In this document: one piece after another, positions 28,781 through 34,787 of the stretch
How the letters are laid out: the number at the start of each line of letters is the position of its first letter
How positions within the stretch are numbered: position 1 is the stretch's first letter
From: a virus
DNA length: 34,787 nucleotides
Direction: 5' to 3' (one strand)
Virus record (IMG/VR): IMGVR_UViG_3300037882_001028
Span: 1 to 34,787 of that record
Notes under the pieces: generated by a model
Databases searched by the model: none
The model's input: only the letters and a program-made list of their open reading frames with translations
What the model was told of the DNA's origin: nothing
Position numbers and translations under genes: made by a program

Positions 28781-30760
28781 TCAGACGAGGGTCGCGGCCT
28801 GAGCGAAGGAGAGACCCGAAGAGGTGATGATAGTCCGGAGAGGGATGAATTCCACGGACTTCTTGGGCTTGACGTAAACGTCCACGTTCATCTTGTTGTT
28901 GTCAACATCGGATGGCGTGTTGTTCGAGTCGTCCGAGACCACCAGGAAGTCATCGATACCGCGACGAGCCTTGATGCCGTCCAGGTAGGAAGTGATGACC
29001 GAAACTGCGAAGTTCCGGGTCGCCTGATCGTTGAGTTCGAACAGGAAGTCTTCCAGGGCTGCAGCAATGGCAGGCTCGATGACGATGAGGAGCAGACGGA
29101 CGTTGAGCCGGTCGAGAGCCGAAGGACGCGACAAGAGAGTCTTCTGTCCCCAGATGGCGATACCCTTGCCCGGAGCGAACCGGAGAGGGTTGATGCCAGC
29201 GTCGTACAGGGCATCGAGTTCGCCACGGGTGAAGCGGCGACGGAGGTCGAGGACCTGGACCAGACCACGGCGGAAGCCAGCGGGTGGGAACCAGATTTCG
29301 AAGTTCGAAGCCGAGAACGAGATAGCCGCTCCTGCGTAGCCGTCTGGGGCCACGTAGACGCGCCGGTCATTGAACCGGTCGTAGACCAGAGCGTGAGGCG
29401 AAAACAGAGCCGAGTAGGACGTGTTGAGGTTAAGCTCGGTCCTACGGTAGTCGACAATGTCAGTCAGGTAGCTCGACGCGATCTCCTTGGCGATTGGCAC
29501 CGACAAGAGAGCCACGCAGTCCATACGGGTGGACGCGATGGCGTTGAGCGTCGACTGATAGGCGGGGGAGGCGAATCCACCGTCCATGAGCAGGGTCACA
29601 GGCACGTCGTCGGGAGATGCCATGGTGTTCGCAGCCGCGATCATTTCCGAGTCGGTGACCGCGAGGCCGTCCGTACCACCAGCCATGAGCAGGATGGTGC
29701 TCTGGGCCTTGGGATAGACGGTCGAAGCCACTGCCGGGTTGGAAATGGCCCGGATGAAACTCGAACCCTGGAGGACGTTGTCCACGAAGATGTTGCGGCC
29801 AAATCCATCGCGAGCGGCGATGTCCCTGGAGCAGATGAAAGATTCCACGGGAACCTGGAGATTCGAAGTCTTGTAGACCTCAATCAGGAAGGCACCGGGT
29901 TCTTTGACGACTTCAGGGGCGAGGTCGTAGGTGAAGATCTTCACGCCAACCGAGCTGCCCCAAAGGCCAGGGGACGAAGCGTAGATGAGGATGCATTCAT
30001 CAACGACCGCAACGGCATCTGCACCCTGGACGGTCACGTTGAGCGTGAATCCAGACGTTGCAGCCGTAGGGGCTCCGACGTTGCCAGCCACCGCGTTCGT
30101 CACAGTGACCGTGGCGGATGCCGCAGTCGCCAAGAAGGCGGGGAGAGCGTCAAGAGCAGCGGCAGTGGCCGTAGCTACCTGAGCAGCCGTGGCGTTCGTG
30201 GAAACGGCCACTTCGACGCCAACGAGACCACCGCCGGGAGCCGGGTCAGTTCCCGCACCGTTGACGTTGTACCACACGTAGAATCCAGTCCCAGGGGAGG
30301 GCTGGAGGAGCGTGAAATACACATTGTTGAGCGAGCCTGCAACGTCGGCGAGAACCGTAACCGTCGTGACTTCAGCCACGGCGGGGGTATCTGGAGCCGC
30401 GTCGAACACGTAGGCCGTTGGGTCCGAAAGACCAGCCGAGATATTGAAGTTGGTCAGAGACGAAGCCGCCGTCCTGAGAGACAGACCGGAGAACTTTGCC
30501 TGCTTAGCGGCGCGGACAACCCACAACTTGTTGGACTGCTGCAGGAAGGCGAGGGCCGAGAAATATGACAAGTCGTAGCCAACTTCAATCCGGGAGTCCG
30601 GCGTGAAGGTGTCGAGGAATTGCGCGTCCGAGGTCACCAGAAATGGTGTGTTGACAGGTCCCTTACGAGCAGGGACCACGATTCCACCATAAACGCCAGG
30701 GAAAGATGGCACCCTGGTGGAAAGGTCGATTTCTTTAGGAAATACTCCAGGTGCAACCAT
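28781..30760 (-). CDS. Tail sheath protein, gp18-like, with inserted beta domain
   Basis: A 659-residue protein; AAGGAG lies 7 bases before ATG 30760. MVAPGVFPKEIDLSTRVPSFPGVYGGIVVPARKGPVNTPFLV is a typical sheath start, and the C-terminal half (RRGLVQVLDLRRRFTRGELDALYDAGINPLRFAPGKGIAIWGQKTLL, then LNVRLLLIVIE) is the conserved contractile core. Between them, at about residues 125-257, is an extra Thr/Val/Ala-rich module (GFYVWYNVNGAGTDPAPGGG, VEVAVSTNATAAQVATATAAAL, SATVTVTNAV), which is not part of the sheath core and probably faces outward. Contraction of the sheath drives the tube into the cell envelope. Terminator follows. Confidence 0.92.
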   Translation of the reverse strand: MVAPGVFPKEIDLSTRVPSFPGVYGGIVVPARKGPVNTPFLVTSDAQFLDTFTPDSRIEVGYDLSYFSALAFLQQSNKLWVVRAAKQAKFSGLSLRTAASSLTNFNISAGLSDPTAYVFDAAPDTPAVAEVTTVTVLADVAGSLNNVYFTLLQPSPGTGFYVWYNVNGAGTDPAPGGGLVGVEVAVSTNATAAQVATATAAALDALPAFLATAASATVTVTNAVAGNVGAPTAATSGFTLNVTVQGADAVAVVDECILIYASSPGLWGSSVGVKIFTYDLAPEVVKEPGAFLIEVYKTSNLQVPVESFICSRDIAARDGFGRNIFVDNVLQGSSFIRAISNPAVASTVYPKAQSTILLMAGGTDGLAVTDSEMIAAANTMASPDDVPVTLLMDGGFASPAYQSTLNAIASTRMDCVALLSVPIAKEIASSYLTDIVDYRRTELNLNTSYSALFSPHALVYDRFNDRRVYVAPDGYAGAAISFSASNFEIWFPPAGFRRGLVQVLDLRRRFTRGELDALYDAGINPLRFAPGKGIAIWGQKTLLSRPSALDRLNVRLLLIVIEPAIAAALEDFLFELNDQATRNFAVSVITSYLDGIKARRGIDDFLVVSDDSNNTPSDVDNNKMNVDVYVKPKKSVEFIPLRTIITSSGLSFAQAATLV

Positions 30761-30812
30761 CTTATGGCTCCTTGCGTGAATTAGATTCTGGGGAAGCTTC
30801 GGTCAGTTTTGG

Positions 30813-31094
30813 TCAGGGTTTGGCTGGAACGATGGTCAGGTGGCGGGGCAGAGCCCCGACGAGGTCCGAATTGGCAACGAGCAAGCGAGCCCTTGGCGGA
30901 ACCATCATAGTCCTACCGTCGTAGGATGCCGTAATGGGGTGGTCAGCCGTGGAACAGACGTAAGCTGGTTTCGTGAGTTTCTCTTCACCTGGAAAAACCA
31001 GCCATTCGGGGGTGGGCTGAATTTCCACCTTCTTGAAGCTCTCGGGTTCGTCCTTGAGACCGGTTTCGATTTTGACTTTGGACTTTTCTTTCAT
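30813..31094 (-). CDS. Small protein before the sheath, 93 aa
   Basis: ATG 31094 is preferred because GGGG lies 9 bases upstream; a TTG at 31109 would add five residues. The 93 residues start with a charged part (MKEKSKVKIETGLKDEPESFKKVEIQ) followed by a compact hydrophobic-polar domain (EWLVFPGEEKLTKPAYVC, then ITASYDGRTMMVPPRARLLV, ALPRHLTIVPAKP). One Cys, no membrane segment. It is encoded between a neck-type gene and the sheath. Function is not recognised; a tail completion or neck accessory role is possible. Confidence 0.6.
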   Translation of the reverse strand: MKEKSKVKIETGLKDEPESFKKVEIQPTPEWLVFPGEEKLTKPAYVCSTADHPITASYDGRTMMVPPRARLLVANSDLVGALPRHLTIVPAKP

Positions 31095-31130
31095 GATGCC
31101 ATACCCCAATGTGTATACTGGTTTCGAATT

Positions 31131-31802
31131 TCACGTCAGGGTTCGTTGATGAAGAATGTCTCCGCCAAAGGACCTAAGGGTTTCACCGATTTCTAGGATA
31201 ACCTTAGCGTCAGCCCTAAACGTCAAAAAATACCCACGAATGGTCACTTTCCCAGAGACAGTCTGGAAGTGGTTCCCCTGATGTTCGATTACCTTATCCG
31301 TCAGAATATCATACTTAGGATAGTATTTCAATTTGAAGTCCGGAACGAACAAAGGCGAGAAACCAATATCGAGTTCCTTGATAGAGGAGATACCCTCCTC
31401 TGACAGATAGGATATCTCGAATCTTTCCTGGTCCTCAACGCTTCGGCACAGGTAGAGAAAGTCAATGTCGAACTCTCCGTGGAGAATCCGATGAACTTCC
31501 ACCCCGGCGACAGTCTGGACCGACTCCCTGACAGCTCTATCCGAAGAGACCGAACGACGTTGGTGTCCGTCAGAAGCGTATCTGAGGACGGAGCGGCGAA
31601 AGGCGAAGAGTGGGAAGAGGTCCGTACACTCTTTGTCCAGGGAATTCTTGGACCTGAAGCTCTCGACAGCCGTCCGATAAGATAAGGCTTCGTCGTAGAT
31701 GAATTTGGACTCTGGAATTTCCCTGGTCAGCCCCACCAAAAATTCCTTGATGATGGGCGCGATGAGAGATTCCACTCTGAGCTTAGAAGGAAGGTCCGAC
31801 AT
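31131..31802 (-). CDS. Neck/tail completion protein, 223 aa
   Basis: A 223-residue protein with its ATG three bases after the previous stop. Early helices (MSDLPSKLRVESLIAPIIKEFLVGL) lead to LFPLFAFRRSVLRY and a conserved-looking stretch GEFDIDFLYLCRSVEDQERFE, then beta-like parts (VPDFKLKYYPKYDILTDKVIEHQG; VTIRGYFLTFRADAKVIL). The G-x-F-x-[IV]-x-F-x-Y-x-x-x-[SM]-x-x-x-E-x-F-E pattern recurs in phage proteins placed next to the sheath and assigned to tail completion or termination. Its position directly before the sheath region agrees. The exact role, terminator or neck, cannot be separated by sequence. Confidence 0.62.
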   Translation of the reverse strand: MSDLPSKLRVESLIAPIIKEFLVGLTREIPESKFIYDEALSYRTAVESFRSKNSLDKECTDLFPLFAFRRSVLRYASDGHQRRSVSSDRAVRESVQTVAGVEVHRILHGEFDIDFLYLCRSVEDQERFEISYLSEEGISSIKELDIGFSPLFVPDFKLKYYPKYDILTDKVIEHQGNHFQTVSGKVTIRGYFLTFRADAKVILEIGETLRSFGGDILHQRTLT

Positions 31803-31805
31803 TTA

Positions 31806-32216
31806 TCAGTCCGCCACAGACGAGATGTAGAATCGATAAAAGACAGCCCTGGTCTGGCCAATGGCTTGACGGTTGATGACTTTGTACCTTCTGGACCTGG
31901 AGTCCCCCCTGACTATTGCTATCAGGTCTCCCACTTCGACCTTCGGGGAAGTGGTGTACATCCAAGCCTCATCGAACGAACCTGCGGATTTCGGGTCCAC
32001 AGGGAGGAAGTCGTCCACGATGACGACCGCCTGGATTCTACATTTGGACTTGTCGTCCTCGGTGGAACCCGTGGTGCCATAGACATGGGAAAAGTCGTCA
32101 CGAATGGGCTTGAACAGATCGACGTCCACGGCGTACATGGACAGAAGAATGTCGAGCTGGCACAGCGAGGCGCAAGCTTTGATTCTTTCAATCTCTTTTA
32201 TCAAGCATCCAGCCAT
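31806..32216 (-). CDS. Putative head-closure/neck protein, 136 aa
   Basis: ATG 32216 follows AAGGA about 10 bases upstream. The 136 residues have an N-terminal helix with three Cys (MAGCLIKEIERIKACASLCQL), then beta strands (CRIQAVVIVDDFLP; WMYTTSPKVEVGDLIAIVRGDSRSRRYKVINRQAIG). The VEVGDLIAIVRGDSRSRRYKV block is like the strand-turn-strand region of small head-completion or adaptor proteins, where a G-D-x-[IV] precedes a short charged loop. Placement among neck genes supports this. No stronger similarity is seen. Confidence 0.55.
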   Translation of the reverse strand: MAGCLIKEIERIKACASLCQLDILLSMYAVDVDLFKPIRDDFSHVYGTTGSTEDDKSKCRIQAVVIVDDFLPVDPKSAGSFDEAWMYTTSPKVEVGDLIAIVRGDSRSRRYKVINRQAIGQTRAVFYRFYISSVAD

Positions 32217-32244
32217 GTTTTGTTCGCTTCCTTAGCTAATACGA

Positions 32245-32296
32245 CAAGATCCGCTGGTTGATAGGCTAGTCTTGATAGAGCCCCCAGCGGATCTTG
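32245..32296. other. Large perfect hairpin between two neck genes
   Basis: CAAGATCCGCTGG (32245-32257) pairs perfectly with CCAGCGGATCTTG (32284-32296), a 13-bp stem with a 26-base loop. The loop holds two related copies of a TTGATAG sequence. It is in the gap between the 113-aa and 136-aa genes. On the minus strand only a weak U-content follows (UCGUAUU), so it is either a poor terminator or an RNA structure or protein-binding site. Confidence 0.6.
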
Positions 32297-32320
32297 CGTT
32301 ATCAATCAAAGCCCAAGGAA

Positions 32321-32662
32321 TTAGCGAACTTTGCGGAGAACCTTAGCGGCTTCACGCATCCAGCCGGTAGCTTCCTTGACCTGAGGAACCATCTCGGGGT
32401 CAGCCGTGAAGGAGGCGACGTCGCCTTCGTCACAGTAGCGTTCACCGAGGTCGGCCATTTGGTCGCAAGCCTGACCCATAAGGTTCGGGTCCTGCTCCAT
32501 GGCTTCCAGAAGGTCCTGGAGAGCAGGAACTTCCGTGTCGTTGCTCGAAGGCTGAGTAGCCGCAGGGTCGACTTCACCAGGGACGGCGGCAAGGGCTGCT
32601 GGATCTTCCATGCCGTCGAGTTCTTCGAGAACCTTCGATGCGCGGGATTTCTGAACGGTCAT
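32321..32662 (-). CDS. Small acidic virion-region protein, 113 aa
   Basis: ATG 32662 follows AAGGAG 7 bases upstream. The 113 residues are strongly acidic, with a flexible Pro/Ala-rich first half (PAALAAVPGEVDPAATQPSS) and a helical second half (VPALQDLLEAMEQDPNLMGQACDQMADLGERYCDEGD; VKEATGWMREAAKVLRKV). Two Cys. No known motif. It lies among neck genes and could be a scaffold-like or accessory head protein; this is only suggested by charge and place. Confidence 0.6.
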   Translation of the reverse strand: MTVQKSRASKVLEELDGMEDPAALAAVPGEVDPAATQPSSNDTEVPALQDLLEAMEQDPNLMGQACDQMADLGERYCDEGDVASFTADPEMVPQVKEATGWMREAAKVLRKVR

Positions 32663-32718
32663 GAGGGGACTCCTTTAGGGGAATTGGGGGACTTTTGAAT
32701 TCAGGCCCGGAGGCCCTC

Positions 32719-33036
32719 TCACATGGACGAGAGTTTGTACTTGTCTTGGATCTTCTTGTAACCGACGTCAAAGCTTTTGAGAAGGTCGGTTATGTCTTTG
32801 GTCATGGCCTCGGTCAGTTTAGATGGGTCCTTGACGTTCGGAGTCTCAGGGACCGTGAAATAGGCCCGGGAGTCTGCAAAACATTTGACCGAAACCGTGG
32901 TTCCAGAGCCAGCCGATGAAGTGGACACGACGGAGAGGGACAGAGGGGCATGCTCACATGACATCTCGGTTTCCAGTCCCCGGTGGTCAACGTGGACTTC
33001 CGGAATCTTCAGAACACGGTCGGCAAGGGTAGTCAT
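32719..33036 (-). CDS. Small neck-region protein, 105 aa
   Basis: ATG 33036 overlaps the previous TGA as ATGA. The 105 residues have a beta-like first part (PEVHVDHRGLETEM, APLSLSVVSTSSAGSGTTVSVKCFADSRAYFTV) and a helical end (SKLTEAMTKDITDLLKSFDVGYKKIQDKYKL). Function not recognised. Tight coupling with the SWIM-like protein suggests they act in the same step or complex. Confidence 0.58.
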   Translation of the reverse strand: MTTLADRVLKIPEVHVDHRGLETEMSCEHAPLSLSVVSTSSAGSGTTVSVKCFADSRAYFTVPETPNVKDPSKLTEAMTKDITDLLKSFDVGYKKIQDKYKLSSM

Positions 33037-33551
33037 CCAGCGATTCTCCCGGAGTCTCTGAGAGCCATGAAAAGATTATGAATGTGCTTGCAGTAGCCAA
33101 GCAGATCGTCCGGGTTCACGTAAGGGAGACCGACCGGGGGTGGAGGGGTCTTTCTCGTGTACCGTCTCCAGTTACCAATCATCGAACCCGCGTCATGGTT
33201 CTGCTTCTCCCACCGGAACCTGAAGTCATCGCATTGGCATTTGATAGCGATCGGATTGTAGCGGGTGTTCGGAATCCGATGATACCAAATGGTCTGATTG
33301 TCTCCGACCGGGACTGGTTGGTCCATGCGGGTCGTCCTGGTCTTGGACCACTCAACGTCGAAGAACCTAATCTGAGTCTTGTAGGCGTTGGACGGGGTGG
33401 TTTCGGACCTGACCATACCGACAAAAGAGAGAACGTTGATACCAGGGGCAGGCTGAATCTCCAGGGAGCGAACCTGAAGCCTCGAATAGTCAGATATCTT
33501 TCGAGGGAACTTCTTCATGTCCGTTTTAAGGACTTTGGCTAGGATAGGCAT
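33033..33551 (-). CDS. SWIM-like zinc-motif structural protein, 172 aa
   Basis: ATG 33551 has GGAGG 10 bases upstream, right at the previous stop (GGAGGTAA). The N-terminal half is beta-like (SRLQVRSLEIQPAPGINVLSFVGMV; QIRFFDVEWS). The second half shows C105-Q-C107-D-D-F-R-F-R...C154-K-H156, a CxC...CxH arrangement as in SWIM zinc fingers, with YTRKTPPPPVGLPYVNPDD between them. Proteins with this CxCxDFxxR..R-P-x-x-NP..CKH layout are encoded near capsid/neck genes in several myophages, usually annotated only as structural. Probable zinc-stabilised virion or assembly protein. Confidence 0.68.
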   Translation of the reverse strand: MPILAKVLKTDMKKFPRKISDYSRLQVRSLEIQPAPGINVLSFVGMVRSETTPSNAYKTQIRFFDVEWSKTRTTRMDQPVPVGDNQTIWYHRIPNTRYNPIAIKCQCDDFRFRWEKQNHDAGSMIGNWRRYTRKTPPPPVGLPYVNPDDLLGYCKHIHNLFMALRDSGRIAG

Positions 33552-33558
33552 CTAAAGA

Positions 33559-34242
33559 TTACCTCCAGGCCAGATAGAAGCGTTGGGAGTTCTGGAGAAG
33601 TTCATAAGCTTGGTCGTTCAGCTCTTTGGCTTCCGAGACAAGTTCGGCCCCGTCGTGAGTGATGGGGAGGTCTTGAAGGGTGAAAGCCCTACGGGACCGA
33701 CCGATGCCGAACAGGAACTTGGCCAGAAGGAGCTTGAAGAAGGCTTCGTCGAGGTCGGTTATGGTGACGACCTCAAAGATGCCGTCCGTCGTTTGCGTGA
33801 CCCTGTGGAAGTAGACGGCCTTGATGTCATATTCGCCCTGGACCGGAACCGTTAGAACAGGCTTCCGATATTCCCAAGGGTACTCAACCTTAATGTCCAG
33901 GTTGGACTTGGGACGGTCGAACTCGCGCAAGAAGTAGGGGTAGGTCCCTGCTATGCGAACGGGCAAGGCATCGAGAATCCACTCTGGAGCACCACCGAAG
34001 GGAAGGACTAGACCGTTCGAGTCCCTCACTTGGGTCGTGTTCTCGTCGGTGAATGTGTACTGCCTGTTGAGGTTGATGTCCTTTTGGACATGCCCCATGA
34101 TCGGCGAATACTTGTTGTAAATCCCGAGAACAGACTTAACCAAAATGAGAAACCGGTCCGCGTCAAGCTCGACACAGTCCTTCGCAATCTGGAACTGGCC
34201 AGATTCTATCAGGACCTTGTCAAAGATTTCATCGAGCTTCAT
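33559..34242 (-). CDS. Neck-type structural protein, 227 aa
   Basis: A 227-residue protein from ATG 34242 (ribosome site weak). N-terminal helices with VLIESGQFQIAKDCVEL and DRFLILVKSVLGIYNKYSPIMGH precede a beta-rich centre (NRQYTFTDENTTQV; PEWILDALPVRIAGTYPYFLREFD; VEYPWEYRKPVLTVPVQGEYDIKAVYFHRV). The C-terminal region is helical (DEAFFKLLLAKFLFGIGRSRRAFTLQDLPITHDGAELVSEAKELNDQAYELL). The layout, a helix-strand-helix protein just after a capsid-type gene, fits neck or head-completion proteins such as the T4 gp13 group, but I see no decisive motif. It is the first larger gene of the neck block. Confidence 0.6.
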   Translation of the reverse strand: MKLDEIFDKVLIESGQFQIAKDCVELDADRFLILVKSVLGIYNKYSPIMGHVQKDINLNRQYTFTDENTTQVRDSNGLVLPFGGAPEWILDALPVRIAGTYPYFLREFDRPKSNLDIKVEYPWEYRKPVLTVPVQGEYDIKAVYFHRVTQTTDGIFEVVTITDLDEAFFKLLLAKFLFGIGRSRRAFTLQDLPITHDGAELVSEAKELNDQAYELLQNSQRFYLAWR

Positions 34243-34254
34243 GGGTGGGCATTC

Positions 34255-34545
34255 TCACTTACGGTTTTTGCGATAATCCCTAGAAGAAGCTTCTTCGTTC
34301 GAGCTGGCCTTGGGCTCCAGGTTCTCGACAGGCTTTTCCGGAACAACTGGAGCGGGGCTTTCAGCTTCGTTGCTGAGAACGACCTTGCCAGCGGCCACGA
34401 GACCCTTAACGCCGAACTCGTAGGGTGCATATTCGGCGGAAGATTTGAAAACGTGTTCCGAGCCCTTGGAGGACAGAGCCAGGGGCAGTCCAACCAACGG
34501 GACAATCGAAAGGCAGTCGGACGACACGTTAGTTATCTTAATCAT
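34255..34545 (-). CDS. Small protein after the capsid-type gene, 96 aa
   Basis: ATG 34545 with GGAGG about 11 bases upstream. The first ~60 residues form a compact beta-like unit (MIKITNVSSDCLSIVPLVGLPLALS; AYEFG-like AEYAPYEFGVKGLVAAGKVVLS). The remaining ~35 are Pro/Glu-rich and disordered with a basic end (ASSRDYRKNRK). It resembles small phage proteins that follow the major capsid gene, but has no named motif. It may be a head decoration or other accessory protein; not shown by sequence. Confidence 0.58.
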   Translation of the reverse strand: MIKITNVSSDCLSIVPLVGLPLALSSKGSEHVFKSSAEYAPYEFGVKGLVAAGKVVLSNEAESPAPVVPEKPVENLEPKASSNEEASSRDYRKNRK

Positions 34546-34580
34546 GAAATTAGATGCCTCCTAGAAGGGGGTGCTTGAGA

Positions 34581-34637
34581 AGGAAAAGGGGGTCTCACAC
34601 TGGAATCTCTTTGGAGACACCTTAGCATGAGACCCCC
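34581..34637 (-). terminator. Strong terminator after the upstream virion gene
   Basis: A 10-bp perfect stem (GGGGGTCTCA 34588-34597 with TGAGACCCCC 34628-34637) around a 30-base loop that holds a smaller TCTC/GAGA pairing. On the minus strand it ends in UUUUCCUU. It begins 23 bases after the stop at 34661. The next gene starts at 34545, so this cleanly divides the upstream gene from the neck block. Confidence 0.82.
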
Positions 34638-34660
34638 ATTTATCTCAATAGATAGGAGGG

Positions 34661-34787
34661 TTACGCGATCACGTTGATACGCGTAGCGAACTGAGGAACG
34701 AGCGTGTCGACGCCAGCCCAGACGGCTGCAGCGCGCATGCTCTGGAGCGGGTTGGGGCTCTGGGGGAGCGAAGGCGTGACGGCGAGG
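34661..34787 (-). CDS. C-terminal 41 residues of an upstream virion gene (possibly major capsid)
   Basis: An open minus-strand frame enters from the window edge and ends in TAA at 34661. The visible end contains SPNPLQSMRAAAVWAGVD and PQFATRINVIA. By position, directly before a strong terminator and a run of neck genes, a major capsid or other abundant head protein is plausible, but the fragment carries no diagnostic motif. It is read as real because its frame is open, ends cleanly and is followed by the terminator. Confidence 0.6.
   Translation of the reverse strand, partial: LAVTPSLPQSPNPLQSMRAAAVWAGVDTLVPQFATRINVIA

Noticed and set aside
29393-30568. 391-codon open frame on the plus strand
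   Set aside because: Antisense to the sheath gene; composition is a reverse-strand artefact of codon bias.

Overview
The window is the head-to-tail structural gene cluster of a contractile-tailed (myovirus-type) bacteriophage. Every convincing gene lies on the minus strand, so the biological order runs from high to low coordinates: end of a virion/capsid-type gene (34787), neck, sheath, tube, tail chaperone, tape measure/lysozyme, baseplate hub and spike, baseplate wedge, fibres, then a nucleotide-sugar gene (1). Genes are tightly packed, with many 1- or 4-base stop/start overlaps (TAATG, ATGA, GTGA, TTGA). I saw no tRNA, rRNA, CRISPR, integrase or plus-strand gene. No stretch over 300 bases lacks a gene; the largest gaps are 496-635 and 26734-26812. 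The base composition looks moderately GC-rich. The host cannot be read from the sequence. T4-like parts (gp18, gp19, gp26, gp53, gp27, gp5, gp25, gp6 types) are mixed with a P2 gpI-like protein and S74 self-cleaving fibres, which suggests a large myophage only distantly related to T4.

Right part (28.7-34.8 kb): the C-terminus of an upstream gene closed by a strong terminator; six to eight small head/neck/completion proteins, including one with a SWIM-like CxC...CxH motif; a tail sheath carrying an inserted beta-type domain; and, after another terminator, two tube-family proteins in tandem. Middle part (17.4-28.2 kb): a gp26-like zinc-site protein with an out-of-frame extension resembling tail-chaperone recoding, a tape-measure-like protein containing a complete T4-lysozyme motif, baseplate proteins, gp53, hub, spike, four unrecognised proteins, an AP2-HNH endonuclease, and a gp25 homologue whose reading frame is broken by one base. 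Left part (0-17.4 kb): a gp6-like wedge protein extended by repeated modules, an endonuclease VII-type HNH gene, a gpI-like protein, a 1080-residue fibre/collar protein, several adaptor and fibre proteins that share small modules, three tandem S74 fibres, a 102-residue protein, and a partial UDP-glucose/GDP-mannose dehydrogenase behind its own sigma70-like promoter.

The genes form one virion-assembly programme: neck and completion proteins join head to tail, sheath and tube form the contractile tail, the chaperone and tape measure set tail length, and hub, spike and wedge form the baseplate to which the fibres attach. The most interesting signals are the recoding-type extension of the gp26-like gene, a repeated module (FDGxKTVxQ...WN) shared by the gp6-like protein and the 1080-residue protein, the cluster of unrecognised proteins between spike and gp25, and the phage-borne sugar dehydrogenase. 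Two or three genes show apparent one-base frame breaks; real recoding and sequence or assembly indels cannot be separated from this window alone.
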